Source: DASVAL01 sp035649575 (GTDB lineage Bacteria; Planctomycetota; UBA1135; UBA2386). From it: DNA of 35,588 nucleotides. A model generated the notes under the pieces. It did not search any database. It was not told the origin of the DNA and saw only the letters and a list, made by a program, of their open reading frames with translations. Shown here piece after piece: positions 15,684-23,295 of this stretch. The translations under genes and the position numbers were made by a program. Each line of letters starts with the position of its first letter. Position 1 is the first letter of the stretch. The stretch is taken from NCBI GenBank assembly GCA_035649575.1, contig DASRJH010000301.1, positions 1-35,588 on the forward strand. Reading direction: 5' to 3'.

Positions 15684-16159
15684 AGCGCTGGCTGTTGTGG
15701 TTCCTGCTCGTGCCGCAGGGCTTCCTGTTGGCCGGCTTCTGGCGCGACGTTGGCCTGCCGCCGATCGACGCGGCCGTCCTGTCGTGTCTGTTCCTCGCGC
15801 TGTTCGCGGATCGCAACGCGCTGCCGTGGCTGTTGCTCGGCGTGGCCATCGGGCGCGCGCTCGTCGACGAAGCGTCGCTGCCCGTGCAGATCCTCGTGCT
15901 CGGCGTGCCGACCGCGGTGCTGGTGCCGATGCGCCGCCTGTTCTCGGGCCAGCACTGGGCGTGGCAGGCGCTGGCCTCGGCCTTGTGCGCGGTCACGATC
16001 CCGAAGCTCGCGGGGCTCTGCGGCCGCCTGTTCGACGAGCCGTCCGCGAGTGCGCACCTCGACGGCTATGCGGTGTTGCGGGCCGCGTTGCTCGTGCCGC
16101 CGCTGCTGTTCGTCGTGCGGCGTCTGCCGCCGTGCAAGTACTTCTCGGAGTCGGAATGA
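15680..16159 (+). CDS. mreD: MreD-like rod shape membrane protein
   Basis: The 159-residue protein consists mostly of hydrophobic helices (about five) and lies between the mreC-like gene and the PBP2 gene, the typical place of mreD. Sequence within this family is poorly conserved, so assignment depends on size, topology and neighbours. The start is the GTG at 15680 ('VKRWLLWFLLVPQGFLLAGF'), which overlaps the preceding stop as GTGA. Its own stop overlaps the next ATG as ATGA. It would act in the inner membrane with MreC, PBP2 and RodA. The C-terminus 'RRLPPCKYFSESE' is unlike typical MreD and could be lineage-specific. Confidence 0.75.
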   Translation: MKRWLLWFLLVPQGFLLAGFWRDVGLPPIDAAVLSCLFLALFADRNALPWLLLGVAIGRALVDEASLPVQILVLGVPTAVLVPMRRLFSGQHWAWQALASALCAVTIPKLAGLCGRLFDEPSASAHLDGYAVLRAALLVPPLLFVVRRLPPCKYFSESE

Positions 16160-18480
16160 GTACGAGCGGCACTCGGATCGGCGTGATCGCCTCGTGCCTG
16201 CTCGCGGGGTTCTGCATCGTGCTCGGGCGGTTGTGGTTCCTGATGGTGCAGGACAACGACGTCTGGACGCGGCGCAGCCAGGAGAACCGCTGGTCGTTCC
16301 GCTCGGTGCCCGCAAAACGCGGGGCCCTGCGCGATCGCCACGGGCACGTCCTCGTGCAGGACGACCCGTCGACGCAGTTGTCGGTCTACTACCTGCGCTT
16401 CCGGCGGAGTCATCCGGTCGGCGCCGCGGTGCACGCGGCGACGCTGTGGGCCGGTCTGCAGGCCGGACGCGAAGGCACGACCTACAGCTATCTCGACGGA
16501 GCGCTCGGTCCCGAGCAGGCGCTGCGCGAGGTGCTCGCGATCCCCTCGCGTGCCTTTCGCAAGGGCGTGCTCGAGAAGCAGGTCAGCGGCGAGCTCGCGT
16601 ACGTCGCGACGACGGTGCTCGCGGCGTGCTCGGGCCAGCCGCGCAAGCGCGTGTTCGGAGCTCTGCGAGAGGCGGCCCTGCAACAGGGCGCGCGCCCGAT
16701 CGGCGACGTGCTCACGGTGTCGCGAGCCGAGCTCGAGCAGGCGTTCGCGCGTTGTCTCGCATCGCTGCAGCAGCTCGATCGCGATGTGCTCGCGGACGCA
16801 CGTGCGCGCCGCGAACGCCTGGGTCTGCCGCCCGAGCAGGCCACGGGTCTGTTCGAGATGCTCGAGACGCTGCGCCGCCACAGCCTCGCCGGCGACCGCA
16901 TCGAGTGGGTCGACAAGGAGGGCAATGCGCGGCAAGGCAGCCTGATCGAGGCCGTGCGGCGCGCGTTCGCGGATCACGTGCCGTTCGAGCTCGCGGCGAG
17001 CTTGCGCATCGGCGCCGAGCAACACCCAGGACTCGAAGTGAGCCCGTCGATCGAGCGCATCCATGCCGAGCCCGAGGGCACGTCGCTGCGCGCGCTGCTG
17101 GGCCGCGTCGTCGAGCTCGACCGCATCGAGCGTCGCGTGGCGCGCGGCCTGCCCGAAGACTGGCTCGACGAGCTCGTGCCCTCGGGGACCACGGCCTCCG
17201 CCGAGGAGCGCGAGTGGCTGCAGGAGGACGCGAAGCAAGTCTACGAGCGCGAGCTGTTGCGCCGCGAACGCAGCGGCACGACCGGGCTCGAGGCGGCCTT
17301 CGACGACGAGCTCACGGGGCGTCTCGGGCTGCGCTTCGTCGAGCACGACCGCCAGCGGCGCGAGCAGCTGTTGTGGAGCAACCTGCGCGTCGAGTCGGGC
17401 GAAGACCTGAGGCTCACGTTCGACCTGCAGCTGCAGCACGCGGCCGAAGACGCCGTGCGCGCAGCGTGGCGCCGCGAGCGCGACCGGTTCTCCGACGAGA
17501 AGGACCAGAACCTCGTCGAGGCTGCGATCACGGTGCTGGACGCGCGTTCGGGCGACGTGCTCGCCTACGCGGGAGCGCCGATCGTGAGCGACTGGGCCCG
17601 CGATGTTCCGGGCGTCGTCTGGCGGGGCAACGGTTCCATCGGCTCGGTGATCAAGCCGTTCGTGCTGGTCGAGCAACTGCAGTGCGAGCTCGTCGGGCGG
17701 CCGCACCGGCCGAGCGCGTCGTTCGACGGCTGCGGCGGCCAGATGCGATACGGCGGCGTCCTGGTGAAGTGCAGCGAGAAGCACTGGGACAGCGGGAAGA
17801 ACCCCGTCAAGGCCCTCTCCGAGTCGTGCAACCTGTTCTTCTACCAGAGCGGGATCGGCCTCGAGGAGGAAGGGCTCGCGCGCGCGCTGCGGCGCTTCGG
17901 CCTCATGGAGCCCGCGGAGGGCGATCCGTTCGCGGCCTGCTGGCAGGACTCCGTGCGCGGCATCAAGGTGGCCCGGCCGAGCGTCGACACGAATACGTTG
18001 CTGCCGCGGCGCGCCGTCGGCTACGGCGTGTCCGCCTCACCGCTGTCGGTGGCGCGCGCCTACGCGGCGCTCGCGACGGGGGTCTTGCCGATGGTGGGTC
18101 TCGACTTCGGGGCCGCGCGGCCGCAGGTGCAGCTCGATGGCATCGAGGCGGAGCTCGACGTCGTGCGCCAGGGGATGCGCGAGTGCGTGCAGAGCGGCAC
18201 GGCGCGCCGGCTCGAGCTGTGGAACGACTTCCAGGTCCACGGCAAGACGGGCACCGCGGAGGTCGGCACGCGGCACCAGAACAACGGGTGGTTCGCAGGC
18301 TACCTGCCGTGGGCGGGGTGCTTTGGCGAACAGATCTGCTTCTGCGCGGTGGTCTACTGGGTCCAGGACAAGGTGCACGGCGGCGAAGCGGCCGGCGAGC
18401 TCGTGGCGCACCTGCTGAAGACGATGCGGGCCGACGCCGAGTTGAACGCGCGCTACTTGCAGCCGGTGGGTGGCCGATGA
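16156..18480 (+). CDS. mrdA: Penicillin-binding protein 2, peptidoglycan transpeptidase
   Basis: This 774-residue class B penicillin-binding protein cross-links peptidoglycan in the periplasm during elongation. One membrane helix (about 8-30) is followed by the pedestal start 'KRGALRDRHG' (54-63). The transpeptidase domain begins around 416 ('EDLRLTFDLQLQHAAEDAV') with the three active-site motifs intact: S497-V-I-K500, S557-C-N559 and K697-T-G699. Spacing between them is like E. coli PBP2. The stretch between pedestal and transpeptidase is about 155 residues longer than usual and is Arg/Glu-rich and probably helical. The ATG at 16156 overlaps the mreD stop, and the stop overlaps rodA, so the genes are translationally coupled. 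PBP2 rather than the division enzyme FtsI is chosen from the mre/rodA neighbours. Confidence 0.92.
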   Translation: MSTSGTRIGVIASCLLAGFCIVLGRLWFLMVQDNDVWTRRSQENRWSFRSVPAKRGALRDRHGHVLVQDDPSTQLSVYYLRFRRSHPVGAAVHAATLWAGLQAGREGTTYSYLDGALGPEQALREVLAIPSRAFRKGVLEKQVSGELAYVATTVLAACSGQPRKRVFGALREAALQQGARPIGDVLTVSRAELEQAFARCLASLQQLDRDVLADARARRERLGLPPEQATGLFEMLETLRRHSLAGDRIEWVDKEGNARQGSLIEAVRRAFADHVPFELAASLRIGAEQHPGLEVSPSIERIHAEPEGTSLRALLGRVVELDRIERRVARGLPEDWLDELVPSGTTASAEEREWLQEDAKQVYERELLRRERSGTTGLEAAFDDELTGRLGLRFVEHDRQRREQLLWSNLRVESGEDLRLTFDLQLQHAAEDAVRAAWRRERDRFSDEKDQNLVEAAITVLDARSGDVLAYAGAPIVSDWARDVPGVVWRGNGSIGSVIKPFVLVEQLQCELVGRPHRPSASFDGCGGQMRYGGVLVKCSEKHWDSGKNPVKALSESCNLFFYQSGIGLEEEGLARALRRFGLMEPAEGDPFAACWQDSVRGIKVARPSVDTNTLLPRRAVGYGVSASPLSVARAYAALATGVLPMVGLDFGAARPQVQLDGIEAELDVVRQGMRECVQSGTARRLELWNDFQVHGKTGTAEVGTRHQNNGWFAGYLPWAGCFGEQICFCAVVYWVQDKVHGGEAAGELVAHLLKTMRADAELNARYLQPVGGR

Positions 18481-19655
18481 GCGAGTGGACGCACACGACG
18501 CGCCGGAACCGGCTCGACGTGCTCAAGCGCGTCGATGGCTGGCAGGTGCTGTGCGTGATGGCCCTGTCCCTCTGTGGCCTCGTGTTCATCGGCTCGGCCA
18601 CGAGCGGCGATGCGCTGTTTGCCGCGCAGCAGGGCCGGCAGGCGCTGTTTCTCGCGTGTGGCATGGGCCTCGGCTTCTTCGTACTCCTGCCGCACTACGT
18701 GCACATCATGCGCGCGGCGTGGCCGTTCTACGGCGCCGTGGTGCTCGCGCTCGCGGGGCTCCCGTTCTTCGCGCCCGAGATCAACGGGGCGCGCCGCTGG
18801 TATGCACTGCCGGGCTTCTCGATCCAGCCGAGCGAGTTCGCCAAGCTCGCGGTCGTGCTGGCGCTGGCCGCGTTGCTGCGCTTCAAGAGCCGCGCGCGAA
18901 CGTTCGACGGTCTCGTCGTGCCGATCCTCGTTACCGCCGTGCCGGCCCTGCTCGTGCTGCGGCAACCCGACCTCGGCAGCACGCTCGTGTTCGGCCCGGT
19001 GCTGCTCGCGATGTGCTACGCGGCCGGTGCGTCGGGGCGCAGCATCCTGCTCGTGCTCGCGATCGCCCTCGGCGTGCTCGTCGTCGCCTACTTCGAGTTG
19101 CTACACGGCTACCAGGAGAAACGCGTCGCGGTGTGGCTGGAGCACTGGCTGTGGGACGAGAGCAGCCTGAACACGCAAGCCGTGCGCGAGGTGCTGCTCG
19201 GGTCCGGCTACCAGCCGTGGCAGGCTCTGATCGCGATGGGAGCCGGGGGCTGGACGGGCTTCGGCATCGGCAACGGCCCGCAGAACCGCTACGACTTCCT
19301 GCCAAAACGCAGCGAGGACTACGTGTTCGCGGTGGTCGGCGAGGAAACGGGATGGCTCGGGTGCCTCGGGGTGCTCGTGCTCGTCGCGGCGATCGTGTTC
19401 GGCCTCTTGGGTCTCGCGATGCGCACACGCGAACGTTTCGGGCGCCTCGTCTGCGTCGGCGTGGCGACCTGGATCGGCACGCAGTCGCTGTGCCACGTCG
19501 CGATCTGCACCTGGCTCGTGCCCGCGAAGGGATTGCCGATGCCGCTGCTGAGCTACGGCGGCAGCTCCACGCTCGCGACTCTGCTCGGGACCGCGGTCTG
19601 CCTCAACATCGGCGCGCGCCGCGAACCGATCCTCGCCGCGGACGGGTTCCGTTGA
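18477..19655 (+). CDS. rodA: RodA peptidoglycan glycosyltransferase (SEDS family)
   Basis: This 392-residue polytopic protein polymerises lipid II into glycan strands as partner of PBP2. SEDS-family motifs are present in order: 'EINGARRWYALPGFSIQPSE' (101-120) with Trp108, 'QPDLGSTLVFGP' (163-174), 'GAGGWTGFGIGNG' (255-267), 'FLPKRSEDYVFAVVGEETG' (274-292) where Asp281 matches the catalytic Asp262 of E. coli RodA, and 'GLPMPLLSYGGSS' near the C-terminus. The ATG at 18477 overlaps the PBP2 stop (ATGA). It is the last gene of the rod set; only 24 bases separate its stop from the convergent stop at 19680, and I see no hairpin between them. Confidence 0.95.
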   Translation: MSEWTHTTRRNRLDVLKRVDGWQVLCVMALSLCGLVFIGSATSGDALFAAQQGRQALFLACGMGLGFFVLLPHYVHIMRAAWPFYGAVVLALAGLPFFAPEINGARRWYALPGFSIQPSEFAKLAVVLALAALLRFKSRARTFDGLVVPILVTAVPALLVLRQPDLGSTLVFGPVLLAMCYAAGASGRSILLVLAIALGVLVVAYFELLHGYQEKRVAVWLEHWLWDESSLNTQAVREVLLGSGYQPWQALIAMGAGGWTGFGIGNGPQNRYDFLPKRSEDYVFAVVGEETGWLGCLGVLVLVAAIVFGLLGLAMRTRERFGRLVCVGVATWIGTQSLCHVAICTWLVPAKGLPMPLLSYGGSSTLATLLGTAVCLNIGARREPILAADGFR

Positions 19656-19679
19656 TCTCGGGCGCGCTGCGGCGGCAGC

Positions 19680-20390
19680 TCACTTGCCGGCGGGTTTCCC
19701 CTGCTTCTGGCGCAGGTAGGCTTCCCAATACTTGCGATACTGCTCGGGCACCTTCGTCGGCGCCGAGCCTCGGTTCTTGAGGGAGCTTGCGTAGGGCTGC
19801 AACTCACCCCAGGTCTCGCTGCCCTGGCCGGGGTTCGGGGGGCCGATCTCGGGTTCCAACTGCCGGTTGCCGCGCGTGTTCTCGCCGGGGCCCGGGGCTT
19901 CCTGGCCGCCCTCGGGCCGCCCGTCGGTCGGCTTCTGGTCGGGCTTCTGCCCCTCCGGCTTCTGGCCCGGCTGCTGCCCTTGGCGCGGCTGCTTGACGTA
20001 GTCGGGGTTCTGGTTCTCGCGCCGGTTCTGCTGGCCTTGGCCCTGCTGGTCACGTGGTTGACCTTGCGGCTGGTCCTGCGGTTCCTGCGGCTCGCCCTGC
20101 GAGCTGCCCTGGCCCCGCTGCTTCATCTCGTTGAGTTTCTCGATCAGCTGGTCGATGCCGCTCTCGGCAGTCGTGCTGCGTTCGTGAGCCTTCTGCAGCA
20201 GATCTTTGGGCGTGGCGCGGGCCTGGTTCTTCTTGCTCGACTCGAGCAGCAGCTTGTCGATCTCCTGCAGCTGTTCGTCGATGGAGCGCGCGATCTCCTT
20301 GATCTCCTCGCGCGGGTCCTGTCCCTGGGCCGGCAACATCGTGGTGACCACGAGAGGCACGGACACCAGACGGAAAAAGATGTGACGCAT
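19680..20390 (-). CDS. Secreted Gln/Pro/Gly-rich protein of unknown function
   Basis: The 236-residue product starts with a signal peptide ('MRHIFFRLVSVPLVVTTMLP', cleavage probably near AQG-Q). A helical segment rich in Glu and Lys follows (about 25-90), then a long low-complexity stretch of Gln, Pro, Gly, Glu and Asn (about 92-190), and a conserved-looking end with 'VPEQYRKYWEAYLRQKQ'. That tail resembles the ends of other planctomycete secreted proteins in clusters of this kind. The ATG at 20390 is preceded by GAGGAGG, and this ribosome site lies between the stop of the upstream gene (20401) and the start, so the two are in one operon. It is the last gene of the minus-strand run. A binding or spacer role in the envelope is possible; no enzyme motif is visible. 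Confidence 0.8.
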   Translation of the reverse strand: MRHIFFRLVSVPLVVTTMLPAQGQDPREEIKEIARSIDEQLQEIDKLLLESSKKNQARATPKDLLQKAHERSTTAESGIDQLIEKLNEMKQRGQGSSQGEPQEPQDQPQGQPRDQQGQGQQNRRENQNPDYVKQPRQGQQPGQKPEGQKPDQKPTDGRPEGGQEAPGPGENTRGNRQLEPEIGPPNPGQGSETWGELQPYASSLKNRGSAPTKVPEQYRKYWEAYLRQKQGKPAGK

Positions 20391-20400
20391 CGATACCTCC

Positions 20401-23295
20401 TCAGCGGCCGCGGCCGCCTCCTTGGTCTGGGTTCTCACCGCCTTCCTGGGCCTGCAAAGCGGCTTCGATTCCCTCCCGGATCTTCTGGAACAACGCAGTG
20501 ATCTCCGCGTGCTGGTGGGAGAGCCGCTCGATCAGCGCCACCTCGGCGTCCGAAACCGCCTCGTCGCCGCGCGCATCGATCAGCGTGCGCAAGTTGTCGG
20601 TGGCCCGCCGTGTGTCGATGCCGAGCTGTTTCAACATCTCGAGGTCGGCGATCAGCGACACGAGCTTCTCGCGCTGCGGATTGAACTTGTTCTGGCCCTG
20701 CTGCTGCTGCTCTTGCTGCTGTCTGCGTTCCTGCTCGCGCCGCTTCTGCTCGCGTTCGAGCGCCTTGATCAGTTCCTCGGCGCGGCGTTCGACGTCTTGC
20801 TGCAGCATCGTCGTGTAGGGGCCCGGGTCGGGCGCGCGGCCGCTGAGGCGCCGCGCGACTTCGCGCAGATCCTCCTGACTGGCCCGCAGCACCGTCTGGT
20901 AGACCAGGTTGCCGTCGTCGTTGAGCGCGTGGACGAGGAACTCGATCTTCGTCGCGAGGCCTTGTTCCTCCTCACCCGCGGTATTGAGCTTGCGCCGCGC
21001 GGGCCGCGATAGACCCTCGGAAGGCATCGTGCGTTGCGCCTCGAGCGTCTGGGCCGTGATCGGACGCTGCTTCTCGAGCAGGTTGGTGAGCTCTTCCTTC
21101 ATGCGGAACAGAAGCTCCTCCTGCCGCAGGTCCTGGTAGCGGTCCTTCTCCTCCTCGAGCTGCTTGGCGGCTTCCTCGAGCTTCTGGCGCGCTTGCTCCT
21201 GCTGCTCCTGCGTCTCTTGTTCGTCGCCCTGCTCCATCGCGCGCTGGGCTTTGCGGGCCGCATCGGCGGCCTGGGCAGCGGAGCGTTCGGCGGCCTTGTT
21301 CTGGCGCTTCTTGAGCTCCTCGGCGAGGCGAACGATGTCCTCGGCGAGTTCCTGCTGCTTCTTGGCCTCGTCCTGCAGAGCCTGCTTCTGCTCAGGCGAC
21401 AGCGGGCGCTGCTGTTGCAGCGACTCCATCGCCTGCTGCAGGGCTTCGGCCGCTGCGTCCTGTTGCGTGGCTGCGCTGGCCTGCTTGCCCGAACTCAGTT
21501 GCTCGACGGCCTGCTGCATGTGCTGCCGCGCCTTGTCGAGCTGCGAACTCGCGGCGGACTGCTGCTCGGGCGTGATCTGCCCGCTCTTCTGCGCCGCGCC
21601 GAGCTTTTGCTGCTCTGCCTCGGTGGCCTTCTGCAGTTGTTCCTGCCGCTGCGCGGCTTCGGCCAGGTCGGGTTGGTTGCCCTCGTTGGCCTTGCCCAAC
21701 GCCTGCTCGAGCGTCTGCTTGGCGGCCTCGAGCTGTTGCTTGGACGTCGCCGTGGGCTGGCCGGCGTCTGGCTTCTGGCCGGCGTCGCGCGCGGTCTGGA
21801 CCGCGTCCTCGGTCTTCCGCAGCGCCTCGGCTGCCTGCTGCAGCTGCTGGTTCGCGGTCTGCTCGGCCGCCTCGGCGTTCGGGGCGTTCTGGAGCTCCTG
21901 CCCCGTGGCGGCGGCCGTCGCGGCCATCTCGGCAGCCTGCTTGGCGGCGTCCGGGCTCTGCTGCTGATGCTGGGCCCGGGCGCGCTCGAGCGCGGAGAGC
22001 GCCTGGTTGACCTTGGCCTGGGCCTCCTTGGTGGCGCCGGCCTTTGCTGCCGCCTGTGCCTCGCCGAGACGCTTGCCGGCCTCGGCGACGGACTGTGCCG
22101 GTGACTGTTGGTCGGCCGGTGCAGCTTGCTCGGTCGCGGAACGGGTCTGCTGCATGCGCTCCGCGAGCTTGTCGGCGTCCTGCTGCAGTTCCCCGCTCAG
22201 CTTCGTGTTCGCTTCGCCAGCTTCCTGATTGCGTTGGGCCGCGAGCTTCTCGGCGGCTTCGCCGATCTGCCGCAACTCCGCCGACTCGGCCGGCGTCGCG
22301 CCACCTTCGGCCTTGCGCAGTCGGTCGCGCAGCTGCTTCCAGTCGGGGTCCTGCGTCGCGCCGTCGGGCCCCGAGTGGAGCTTCGGGGCGTCCTGCAGCT
22401 GGGTTTCGAGCCGGTCGCGGGCCTGCTGCATCGCCTGCTGGTCGGTGCCGGCGGCCTCTTCGCGCAGCTTCTGCGCCGCTTCGCCGAGACCCTGCTGGCG
22501 CTCCTGGTCGCGCAACTGGCCCTGCAATTCGCGCGTGCGCTGCGTCAGGCTGCCGAGGTCGAACTCGCGCTCGCGGATGCCCGCAGTGCGGCCGGCGGCC
22601 TCGTCGGCGAGGCTGCTCTCGAGGCGCTCCTGCTGGCGCAGCAGCTCCTGCACTTGTTGCAGCGCATTCTCGAGGAAGGGTCGCCGCGTGCCGGACTGGC
22701 GCGCGTTGCGCTCGGCTTCGCGGCGCTCCGCGTCGCGCAGGTTCTGCAGGCCCTCGAGCAGCTTGCGTTCGGCGTCCGTGGGCTCGTTGCGCACGATCTT
22801 CTGCGTATCCTCGATCAGGTTGCGCTGCCGCTGCTCGAGCTCACGAGCCGTGGCGGCTTGCTTCGCCGCGAGCTGCATCTGCTGTTCGAGGTTCTCGACC
22901 GACTTGCGCTCGAGCAGGATGTTCAGCAACCGCTCGAGGTCGTCGACGACCTCCTTCTGCTTGCGCAGCGCCTCGGTGAAGGCCGCCGCGGTGAGGTCGT
23001 CGCGGATCGTCGCGACGTCGCGCAGGATGCCCGACCGCTCGATGTGGGCGAGGCCCTCCTGCAGGAGCTTGACGTGCTCCTGCTTGTGCTCGCGCTCGTA
23101 GCGCAGCAGCAGTTTCTGCATGAGCGCCTGCAGGTGTTCGGCTTTGCGCAGGATGTCGTCCTGGTCGCGCCGCAGCTTCGCGATCGCCTCGGGGTCGGTC
23201 TGGGCCGGAGCCGCCGTGGTGGTGACGAGGCAGCCGACCACGGCGAACAGGGCGACGGCGACGAACGAACGGGCCCATCTCATGGCGTGCATCAT
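20401..23295 (-). CDS. Giant secreted coiled-coil protein (about 960 residues)
   Basis: After a signal sequence ('RWARSFVAVALFAVVGCLV', cleavage after 'APAQ', or lipidation at the Cys in VVGC) the whole protein is alpha-helical: Ala, Gln, Glu and Lys-rich heptads with few prolines, such as 'QAKVNQALSALERARAQHQQ'. The last 230 or so residues are more varied ('NDDGNLVYQTVLRASQEDLR', 'DLEMLKQLGIDTRRATDNLR'). I take the ATG at 23295, which overlaps the upstream DUF4175-like stop (ATGA); ATGs at 23292 and 23283 are alternatives. Long coiled coils of this kind often follow or are fused to DUF4175 proteins, so the two probably form one complex spanning the membrane and periplasm. No catalytic motif is visible. 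It may be a structural strut or scaffold. Confidence 0.85.
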   Translation of the reverse strand: MMHAMRWARSFVAVALFAVVGCLVTTTAAPAQTDPEAIAKLRRDQDDILRKAEHLQALMQKLLLRYEREHKQEHVKLLQEGLAHIERSGILRDVATIRDDLTAAAFTEALRKQKEVVDDLERLLNILLERKSVENLEQQMQLAAKQAATARELEQRQRNLIEDTQKIVRNEPTDAERKLLEGLQNLRDAERREAERNARQSGTRRPFLENALQQVQELLRQQERLESSLADEAAGRTAGIREREFDLGSLTQRTRELQGQLRDQERQQGLGEAAQKLREEAAGTDQQAMQQARDRLETQLQDAPKLHSGPDGATQDPDWKQLRDRLRKAEGGATPAESAELRQIGEAAEKLAAQRNQEAGEANTKLSGELQQDADKLAERMQQTRSATEQAAPADQQSPAQSVAEAGKRLGEAQAAAKAGATKEAQAKVNQALSALERARAQHQQQSPDAAKQAAEMAATAAATGQELQNAPNAEAAEQTANQQLQQAAEALRKTEDAVQTARDAGQKPDAGQPTATSKQQLEAAKQTLEQALGKANEGNQPDLAEAAQRQEQLQKATEAEQQKLGAAQKSGQITPEQQSAASSQLDKARQHMQQAVEQLSSGKQASAATQQDAAAEALQQAMESLQQQRPLSPEQKQALQDEAKKQQELAEDIVRLAEELKKRQNKAAERSAAQAADAARKAQRAMEQGDEQETQEQQEQARQKLEEAAKQLEEEKDRYQDLRQEELLFRMKEELTNLLEKQRPITAQTLEAQRTMPSEGLSRPARRKLNTAGEEEQGLATKIEFLVHALNDDGNLVYQTVLRASQEDLREVARRLSGRAPDPGPYTTMLQQDVERRAEELIKALEREQKRREQERRQQQEQQQQGQNKFNPQREKLVSLIADLEMLKQLGIDTRRATDNLRTLIDARGDEAVSDAEVALIERLSHQHAEITALFQKIREGIEAALQAQEGGENPDQGGGRGR

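Noticed and set aside
15750..18476. Plus-strand open frame running in front of rodA for about 900 codons
   Set aside because: It overlaps mreD and PBP2 in another frame and is Arg-rich without motifs. The real rodA start at 18477 overlaps the PBP2 stop.
20401..23295. Internal nucleotide repeats in the giant coiled-coil gene as a repeat array or CRISPR
   Set aside because: The apparent repetition comes from recurring Gln, Ala and Glu codons in heptads; there are no spaced identical repeats.
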